In this document: positions 53,608 through 58,869 of the stretch, in pieces
Numbering within the stretch: the stretch's first letter is position 1
Layout of the letters: every line of letters starts with the position of its first letter
NCBI GenBank assembly: GCA_017394885.1
Contig: JAFPWO010000019.1
Span: forward strand, 1 to 58,869
DNA from: Lachnospiraceae bacterium
GTDB taxonomy: Bacteria > Bacillota > Clostridia > Lachnospirales > Lachnospiraceae
Length of the DNA stretch: 58,869 nucleotides
Direction: 5' to 3'
The notes under the pieces: generated by a model
Told to the model about the DNA's origin: nothing
Seen by the model: only the letters and a program-made list of their open reading frames with translations
Database searches by the model: none
Position numbers and translations under genes: made by a program

Positions 53608-53668
53608 TTGACAGTTCATGGTCCTGTGTTATAGTTAAATAAACAGATCGTTATAGAATCACGTGATT
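53608..53668 (+). promoter_or_regulatory. Promoter and palindrome before the 2-hydroxyacid dehydrogenase gene
   Basis: -35 TTGACA (53608-53613), 16-bp spacer, -10 TATAGT (53630-53635). A perfect 12-bp palindrome, AATCACGTGATT (53657-53668), lies about 15 bp past the predicted start and just before the ribosome binding site. This position suits a repressor roadblock. Confidence 0.65.
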
Positions 53669-53686
53669 TTAAATGGAGGAAGCAAA

Positions 53687-54619
53687 ATGAAGTGTCTCAT
53701 TATTGATGAAGTTGCACCGTTGATCGCCGTAGAACTCGGCCAGTACATGGATGTGGATACGAAGATCCGTCCGACCAAGGCTGAACTGATCGATCTGATC
53801 GCACCGTATGAAGTGCTGATCATGCGTGTGGATCCCGCCATCGACGCGGAAGTTCTGGAAGCCGCAAAGAACCTGAAGTTCATCGGCGTCTGCTCCGTCG
53901 GTCTGAACCACATCGATATGAATGCCGCGAAGGAAAAGGGCATCATCGTACAGAACGCGCCCGGCCTGAACGGAAACGCGGTCGCCGAGCTGACCCTCTG
54001 CAAGATGCTGGAGCTGGCCCGCAATACTATCACCGCAAACAACGACGTCAAGATCAAGCATGAATGGGATAAGTACAAATTCATGGGTACGGAACTGAAG
54101 GGCAAGACCGTCGGCATCCTGGGCTTTGGCCGTATCGGTCAGCGCGTCGGGTTCCTCTGCCGTGCGTTCGGCATGAAGGTCCTGGCTTACGATCCGTATC
54201 TGCCGATGGAGATCTTCGCCAAGGAAGAAGCGGAAGGCACCCAGACCGACCCGTTCTTCGTCCTGCACAATGCCGACTTCGTGACGATCCATGTCCCGCT
54301 GAACGATGAGACCCGCAACCTGGTCTGCAAGGAACAGATCGAGCAGATGCACCCCGGTGCTTTCGTTCTGAACATGAGCCGCGGCGGCATCGTCAATGAA
54401 GAAGACGCCTACGAAGCCTTAAAGAACGGCAAGCTCGGCGGCTACGCCACTGACGTTATGGTGGACGAGCTCTCCGAAGGCGCGGATTTCAACAGCCCGC
54501 TGTTCGAATGCGACAACTTCATCGTATCCCCGCACGCCGGCGCGCAGACCGTGGACGCGATGGAAGCGATCGGACATTTCATCGTCGGCAAGTGCAAGGA
54601 AGCCCTGCAGCTGGCATAA
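53687..54619 (+). CDS. D-isomer-specific 2-hydroxyacid dehydrogenase
   Basis: NAD-dependent reductase of a 2-oxoacid (or oxidase of a D-2-hydroxyacid), 310 residues. The Rossmann motif is GILGFGRIGQRVGFLCRAFGMKVLAYD. The catalytic residues fit the Arg in NMSRGGIVNEEDAYEAL, the Glu in DELSEGADFNSPLFE and the His in VSPHAGAQT. The N-terminal part (GVCSVGLNHIDMNAAKEKGI) is of the 3-phosphoglycerate dehydrogenase-like type, but there is no ACT domain and no serC nearby, so SerA is not claimed. RBS TGGAGGA; the ATG at 53687 is used. Confidence 0.9.
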   Translation: MKCLIIDEVAPLIAVELGQYMDVDTKIRPTKAELIDLIAPYEVLIMRVDPAIDAEVLEAAKNLKFIGVCSVGLNHIDMNAAKEKGIIVQNAPGLNGNAVAELTLCKMLELARNTITANNDVKIKHEWDKYKFMGTELKGKTVGILGFGRIGQRVGFLCRAFGMKVLAYDPYLPMEIFAKEEAEGTQTDPFFVLHNADFVTIHVPLNDETRNLVCKEQIEQMHPGAFVLNMSRGGIVNEEDAYEALKNGKLGGYATDVMVDELSEGADFNSPLFECDNFIVSPHAGAQTVDAMEAIGHFIVGKCKEALQLA

Positions 54620-54650
54620 GGAAAAGGCAAGCGTTCAAAGACCTGACAGG

Positions 54651-54687
54651 ACGGACAGACGGATCAGCCGCCTGTCCGTTCTTTCTG
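54651..54687 (+). terminator. Terminator after the 2-hydroxyacid dehydrogenase gene
   Basis: Arms ACGGACAG (54651-54658) and CTGTCCGT (54672-54679) with an inner CGG/CCG pairing, followed by TCTTTCT. Confidence 0.75.
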
Positions 54688-54780
54688 TTCATTTTTAATG
54701 TTTTATATCGGCCGCACTTGTGTTATGATAGGCATGACAGAACAGATAAACCGGGATAACTCATCGGGAGGCAGAGGATT

Positions 54781-55605
54781 ATGGATGAATTCATGAAAAA
54801 AATCATTGATATGGGGGCGACTTCCGGCGGCAAGATCGTGCTTGCCATACTGGTACTGGTGATCGGCCTGCTTCTGATCCGGTGCATCACGAAGATGGTG
54901 AACCGCCGTCTGGAAAAGTCGAAGATGGATGCGACGGTAAAGAACGTCCTCGGCAAGATCGTCAAGATCCTGCTTTACCTGGTGCTCGCGGTGGGGCTGA
55001 TCGAGATCCTCGGCGTTCCCATGACGAGTGTTGCCGCCCTCATCGCTTCCGGCGGCCTCGCGGTCGGCCTCGGCTTCCAGGGTGCACTGGCAAACCTGGC
55101 CGGCGGCTTCCTGATCCTGATCTTCAAACCCTTTAAGCTTGGCGATTATATCGAGGCAGCCGATGCGGAAGGGATCGTACGCGATATCAGTATCTTCTAT
55201 ACGAAGCTGCTGACACTGGACAACCGGACGGTCCTCATCCCCAACGGCGACCTGATGAACTCGAACGTCACGAATCTGACGGCGGAACCGGTCCGTCGGA
55301 TCGATCTGGATTTCAAAATCACGAATGACATCGATCAGGACTTCGTAAAATCTGTGCTGCTGAGCGCTGCGGAAAAAAGCAGCGGCGTGCTGCGGGAGCC
55401 GGCGCCTTTCGCGAGGCTGACAGCCGTTGATGACGACACCTACATCTTCACGGTCCGGGGCTGGTGCGACGCCGCCAGCTACTGGGACGTGTATTTCGAT
55501 CTGATCGAGACCTGCAGCAAAGCCCTGGCAGAGAACGGCATCGACGACCCGGAGGAACGCATCGCCGTCCGCCTCGTCAGCGAAGAGGGAGACGGAGAGG
55601 AATAA
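54781..55605 (+). CDS. Small-conductance mechanosensitive channel (MscS family)
   Basis: 274-residue osmotic safety valve. Two leading membrane helices (about 16-37 and 58-80) precede the pore helix region ASGGLAVGLGFQGALANLAGGFLILIFKPFKLGDYIE. The beta domain has TKLLTLDNRTVLIPNGDLMNSNVTNLT, and the cytoplasmic cage domain follows to the end. Size and motifs match the minimal MscS form. RBS in CGGGAGG. It is flanked by terminators and probably transcribed alone. Confidence 0.94.
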   Translation: MDEFMKKIIDMGATSGGKIVLAILVLVIGLLLIRCITKMVNRRLEKSKMDATVKNVLGKIVKILLYLVLAVGLIEILGVPMTSVAALIASGGLAVGLGFQGALANLAGGFLILIFKPFKLGDYIEAADAEGIVRDISIFYTKLLTLDNRTVLIPNGDLMNSNVTNLTAEPVRRIDLDFKITNDIDQDFVKSVLLSAAEKSSGVLREPAPFARLTAVDDDTYIFTVRGWCDAASYWDVYFDLIETCSKALAENGIDDPEERIAVRLVSEEGDGEE

Positions 55606-55647
55606 GAATCCGACGGTCCTGCACGCGTGGGATAATATCAGGATCAA

Positions 55648-55673
55648 AAGGAGCCGGAAACGGCTCTTTTTCT
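55648..55673 (+). terminator. Terminator after mscS
   Basis: Arms GAGCCG (55651-55656) and CGGCTC (55661-55666) around a GAAA tetraloop, followed by TTTTTCT. Confidence 0.85.
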
Positions 55674-55695
55674 ATGGACTTTCCCTCCGCTTTAC

Positions 55696-55701
55696 TTGAC
55701 A
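55696..55701 (+). promoter_or_regulatory. Probable -35 of the leuS promoter
   Basis: TTGACA at 55696-55701, followed at 17-21 bp by A-rich sequence (AAAATATAC) without one clear -10. The leader is short and holds no T-box or leucine-rich ORF. Confidence 0.45.
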
Positions 55702-55762
55702 AAAGCCGGAAAAAGAGTGAAAATATACGGTACGCTATTATGCGCCTGAAAGGAATCCGACG

Positions 55763-58171
55763 ATGAGCAACGCTTATAATCCGAATACGATCGAGAAGAA
55801 ATGGCAGAAGATCTGGGAGCAGGAGAAGGCCTTTGCCGCCACGGACGACTACAGCAAGCCGAAATACTACGCGCTGGTCGAATTCCCCTATCCTTCGGGA
55901 CAGGGACTGCATGTCGGCCATCCGCGTCCGTATACGGCACTGGATATCGTGGCCCGCAAGCGCCGCATGGAAGGCTACAATGTGCTTTTCCCGATGGGCT
56001 GGGACGCCTTCGGCCTGCCGACGGAAAACTATGCCATCAAAAATAAGATCCATCCGCGTATCGTCACCGAGAACAATGTGCGGCATTTCAAGAGCCAGCT
56101 CCAGAATCTGGGTTACTCCTTTGACTGGGACCGGGAAGTCAACACGACCGATCCGAAGTATTATCACTGGACCCAGTGGATCTTCCTGAAGCTGTTCAAG
56201 GCCGGGCTGGCCTATAAAACGCAGATGCCGATCAACTGGTGCCCCTCCTGCAAGATCGGCCTGGCGAACGAAGAGGTCGTGGGCGGCTGCTGCGAGCGCT
56301 GCGGCGCCGAAGTCGTGCGGCGCATGCGGACCCAGTGGATGCTGAAGATCACCGACTACGCCGACAAACTGCTGGAAGGCCTGAACGAAGTTGATTATAT
56401 CGAACGCGTGAAGACCCAGCAGCGCAACTGGATCGGCCGTTCCACCGGCGCGGAAGTGGATTTTGCGATCGCCGGAACGGAAGATAAGCTGCGTGTCTAT
56501 ACGACCCGTCCGGATACGCTCTTCGGCGCGACCTATATGGTCGTATCGCCCGAGCATCCGTTTATCGACAAGTATGCGGAGCGCATCACGAACCTTGCGG
56601 ACGTGCTGGAATACCGGGATCAGGCCGCGAAGAAGTCCGACTTTGAGCGGGCCGAGATGGCCAAGGAAAAGACCGGCGTCGAGCTTAAGGGCCTTCGTGC
56701 CGTCAATCCGCTGACCGGCTGTGAGATCCCGGTCTGGACCTCGGATTACGTCCTCATGAGCTATGGCACCGGCGCGATCATGGCCGTGCCCGCGCATGAT
56801 GAACGCGACTGGGAGTTCGCGAAGAAGTTCGGCCTGCCGATCGTGGAAGTCGTGGCCGGCGGCAATGTTGAGGAAGCTGCGTTTACCGACGTGGAAAGCG
56901 GGATCATGGTCAATTCCGGCTTCATGAACGGCATGGAAGTCGCGGAAGCCAAGAAGGCCGTGACCGCGTATCTGGAAGAAAAAGGCCTCGGAACGCCGAA
57001 AGTCAATTTCAAGCTCCGCGACTGGGTCTTCTCCCGCCAGCGGTACTGGGGCGAGCCGATCCCGATCGTGGAATGCGAAAAGTGCGGTTATGTGCCCCTT
57101 CCCGAGGACGAGCTGCCCCTGCTGCTTCCCGAGGTGGAAAGCTATGAGCCGACCGACAGCGGCGAATCGCCGCTCGCGGCCATGACGGACTGGGTGAATA
57201 CGACCTGCCCGTGCTGCGGCGGCCCCGCGAAGCGTGAGACCGATACCATGCCGCAGTGGGCCGGTTCCTCCTGGTACTTCCTGCGCTATACCGATCCGAA
57301 GAACGACAAGGCGCTGGCTTCTCCCGAAGCCCTGAAATACTGGCTTCCGGTCGACTGGTACAACGGCGGCATGGAGCATACCACGCTGCACCTTCTGTAT
57401 TCCCGCTTCTGGCACCGCTTCCTCTATGACGAGGGCGTCGTACCGACGAAGGAGCCCTATCAGAAGCGGACCAGCCACGGCATGATCCTCGGCGAAAACG
57501 GCGAGAAGATGTCCAAATCCCGCGGGAACGTGGTCAATCCGGACGATATCGTAAATGAATTCGGCGCGGATACGCTGCGGACCTATGAGATGTTTATCGG
57601 CGCCTTCGATATGGCGGCCAGCTGGTCCACCGACGGCGTGCGCGGCTGCCGCAAATTCCTGGAGCGCGTGTGGAAGCTGCAGGATATGGTGTCAGAGGAA
57701 GAAGGCTTTACCAAAGCCCTGGAGACCCGGATGCATCAGACCATCAAGAAGGTCTCGCAGGACTACGAGAGCCTCAAATTCAACACGGCGATCGCGGCAC
57801 TGATGTCGCTGCTGAATGAGTTCTACAAGGCGGGATCCGTCAGCCGCGGCGAGCTGAAGACCTTCCTGCTGCTGCTCAATCCGGCGGCGCCGCATATTAC
57901 GGAAGAAATGTGGGAGCTGCTCGGTTTCGGCGGCCGCTGCTATCTGCAGGCCTGGCCGAAGTATGAGGAAGCCAAAACCGTGGAGGATACCGTGGAACTG
58001 GCCCTGCAGATCAACGGCAGGATGCGCGGGACCGTGACCGTGCCCCGCAGCGCTTCGAAGGAAGAAGTGCTGGCGGCCGGCAAAGCACAGCTGGGCGAAC
58101 GCCTGGCCGGCGTGACCATCGTCAAGGAAATCTACGTCCCCGGACGTATCGTCAATATCGTTGTAAAGTAA
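55763..58171 (+). CDS. leuS: Leucyl-tRNA synthetase
   Basis: Class Ia synthetase charging tRNA-Leu, 802 residues. The HIGH motif appears as [11 protein letters not shown] in [16 protein letters not shown], then [20 protein letters not shown] zinc-type Cys pattern is WCPSCK and CCERCG. The editing domain (CP1) has [19 protein letters not shown] and [14 protein letters not shown]. The KMSKS motif is in [16 protein letters not shown], and the anticodon-binding C-terminus ends [25 protein letters not shown]. The gene downstream starts 12 bp later. Confidence 0.98.
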   Translation: MSNAYNPNTIEKKWQKIWEQEKAFAATDDYSKPKYYALVEFPYPSGQGLHVGHPRPYTALDIVARKRRMEGYNVLFPMGWDAFGLPTENYAIKNKIHPRIVTENNVRHFKSQLQNLGYSFDWDREVNTTDPKYYHWTQWIFLKLFKAGLAYKTQMPINWCPSCKIGLANEEVVGGCCERCGAEVVRRMRTQWMLKITDYADKLLEGLNEVDYIERVKTQQRNWIGRSTGAEVDFAIAGTEDKLRVYTTRPDTLFGATYMVVSPEHPFIDKYAERITNLADVLEYRDQAAKKSDFERAEMAKEKTGVELKGLRAVNPLTGCEIPVWTSDYVLMSYGTGAIMAVPAHDERDWEFAKKFGLPIVEVVAGGNVEEAAFTDVESGIMVNSGFMNGMEVAEAKKAVTAYLEEKGLGTPKVNFKLRDWVFSRQRYWGEPIPIVECEKCGYVPLPEDELPLLLPEVESYEPTDSGESPLAAMTDWVNTTCPCCGGPAKRETDTMPQWAGSSWYFLRYTDPKNDKALASPEALKYWLPVDWYNGGMEHTTLHLLYSRFWHRFLYDEGVVPTKEPYQKRTSHGMILGENGEKMSKSRGNVVNPDDIVNEFGADTLRTYEMFIGAFDMAASWSTDGVRGCRKFLERVWKLQDMVSEEEGFTKALETRMHQTIKKVSQDYESLKFNTAIAALMSLLNEFYKAGSVSRGELKTFLLLLNPAAPHITEEMWELLGFGGRCYLQAWPKYEEAKTVEDTVELALQINGRMRGTVTVPRSASKEEVLAAGKAQLGERLAGVTIVKEIYVPGRIVNIVVK

Positions 58172-58183
58172 GAAGGTGAGCTT

Positions 58184-58869
58184 ATGACAAAAGTTACTAT
58201 CGTATCCGGCTTCCTGGGCGCCGGCAAAACGACGCTTATCCGCAAGCTGCTGGAAGAGGTTTTCCCGGGTGAGAAGATCGTCCTGATCGAGAATGAATAC
58301 GGTGAGATCGGGATCGACGGCGGGTTCTTAAAAGACGCCGGCGTGATCATCAATGAGATGAACTCCGGCTGTATCTGCTGTACGCTGGTGGGCGATTTTA
58401 CCGAAGCGCTGCAGCAGGTGATCCGGGATTATCAGCCGGACCGCATCATTATCGAGCCGAGCGGCGTGGGCAAGCTCAGCGATATTGTCCAGGCGGTGGA
58501 AAAGGTAAAAGCCGTCGCCGAGCTGGAGATCACGGAGAAAATTACCGTGGTCGACGCGAAGAAGGCGAAGCTGTATCTGAAGAATTTCGGTGAATTCTTT
58601 AAAAACCAGGTACACTACGCGTCCACCGTCGTCTTAAGCCGCACCCAGTCTGTGACGGATGAGAAGCTTGAAGAAGTGGTGAAGCTCCTTCGGGCAGAAA
58701 ACGCGGACGCGCCGCTGATTACAACGCCCTGGGACAATTTGTCCGCCGACGCCATCCGCCATGCCTTTGAAGGAAGCGACGTGGAAAGCTTCCTGCTTCT
58801 GCCTGAGGATGCAGAAGAGGAAGAAGAGGAATGCGGCGATCCCGATTGCGAATGCCATCATCATCACCA
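58184..58869 (+). CDS. CobW/COG0523 metallochaperone GTPase, 3' end outside window
   Basis: The frame is open to the window edge (228 codons seen). It begins MTKVTIVSGFLGAGKTTLIRKL with Walker A GFLGAGKTT. The metal motif GCICC of COG0523 proteins follows in MNSGCICCTLVGDF, then NEYGEIGIDG and IIEPSGVG. Near the edge an acidic run leads to a Cys/His cluster (CGDPDCECHHHH), a likely metal-binding stretch. The family moves zinc, cobalt or nickel into enzymes; which one here is unknown. RBS AAGGTGAG. Confidence 0.92.
   Translation, partial: MTKVTIVSGFLGAGKTTLIRKLLEEVFPGEKIVLIENEYGEIGIDGGFLKDAGVIINEMNSGCICCTLVGDFTEALQQVIRDYQPDRIIIEPSGVGKLSDIVQAVEKVKAVAELEITEKITVVDAKKAKLYLKNFGEFFKNQVHYASTVVLSRTQSVTDEKLEEVVKLLRAENADAPLITTPWDNLSADAIRHAFEGSDVESFLLLPEDAEEEEEECGDPDCECHHHH

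Noticed and set aside
55577..57478. 633-codon antisense ORF over leuS
   Set aside because: Same reasons: opposite a certain gene, with composition typical of a reversed codon frame.

Overview
The window looks like a chromosomal segment of a gut-type, moderately GC-rich member of the Bacillota, class Clostridia, probably Lachnospiraceae or a close relative. This is inferred from several things: the ThiI type without a rhodanese domain, an HPr-like protein beside mtaB, a keto acid:ferredoxin oxidoreductase operon, a second EF-G-like GTPase, zinc-ribbon and SH3 membrane proteins, and a TIR/coiled-coil/propeller protein of a kind I associate with Lachnospiraceae. I see no phage, integrase, insertion sequence with a transposase, CRISPR array or rRNA. 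Most genes are housekeeping or metabolic, with clear ribosome binding sites and many canonical sigma-A promoters (17-bp spacers).

Layout. 1-5.9 kb: a chaperone/translation run (dnaK 3' part, dnaJ, rsmE, a cysteine desulfurase, thiI). 6-10.5 kb: an HPr-like gene (minus), then mtaB-yggS, an Lrp-type regulator and malQ. 10.5-18.7 kb, all minus: a DUF5662 gene coupled to upp, the methionine importer metQ-metN-metI, a class A PBP and alanine dehydrogenase. 18.7-25.7 kb: a YigZ gene, a DUF4349 lipoprotein divergent from an ECF sigma/putative anti-sigma pair, topB, a LysR regulator and udk. 25.7-34 kb: a first glycogen synthase, ilvE, a FadR-type GntR regulator, and a six-gene operon of P-loop ATPase, ferredoxin, keto acid oxidoreductase alpha/beta/gamma and an acyl-CoA transferase. 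34-42 kb: tRNA-Lys, tRNA-Met, tRNA-Thr, alaS, tRNA-Arg and three poorly characterised genes. 41.3-51.2 kb: queA, a glycogen synthase fused to an SCP2-like domain, a TIR-transmembrane-propeller protein, an RluF-type pseudouridine synthase, ligA and a radical SAM gene. 51.2-58.9 kb: a repeat, an EF-G paralog, a 2-hydroxyacid dehydrogenase, an MscS channel, leuS and the start of a COG0523 metallochaperone.

The most striking element lies upstream of metQ (about 14470-14675, minus strand). In order there are a near-consensus promoter, a 28-codon leader ORF with seven methionines, and an 11-bp intrinsic terminator. There are also two mutually exclusive pairings of the end of the leader ORF, one with the sequence just before its start codon and one with the terminator loop and 3' arm. 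This has every part of a classical ribosome-mediated attenuator, but tuned to methionine. Methionine uptake in Bacillota is usually thought of as under S-box, T-box or repressor control, so this may be an undescribed regulatory system.

Other coherent units: IlvE plus the 2-oxoacid:ferredoxin oxidoreductase plus the CoA-transferase could convert branched-chain amino acids to branched short-chain acids with ATP gain. Two GT(N3)AC boxes exactly 21 bp apart overlap that operon's promoter and are plausible sites for the FadR-type regulator encoded beside it. The glycogen synthase-SCP2 fusion is translationally coupled to the TIR protein, an unexpected pairing inside a housekeeping gene cluster.
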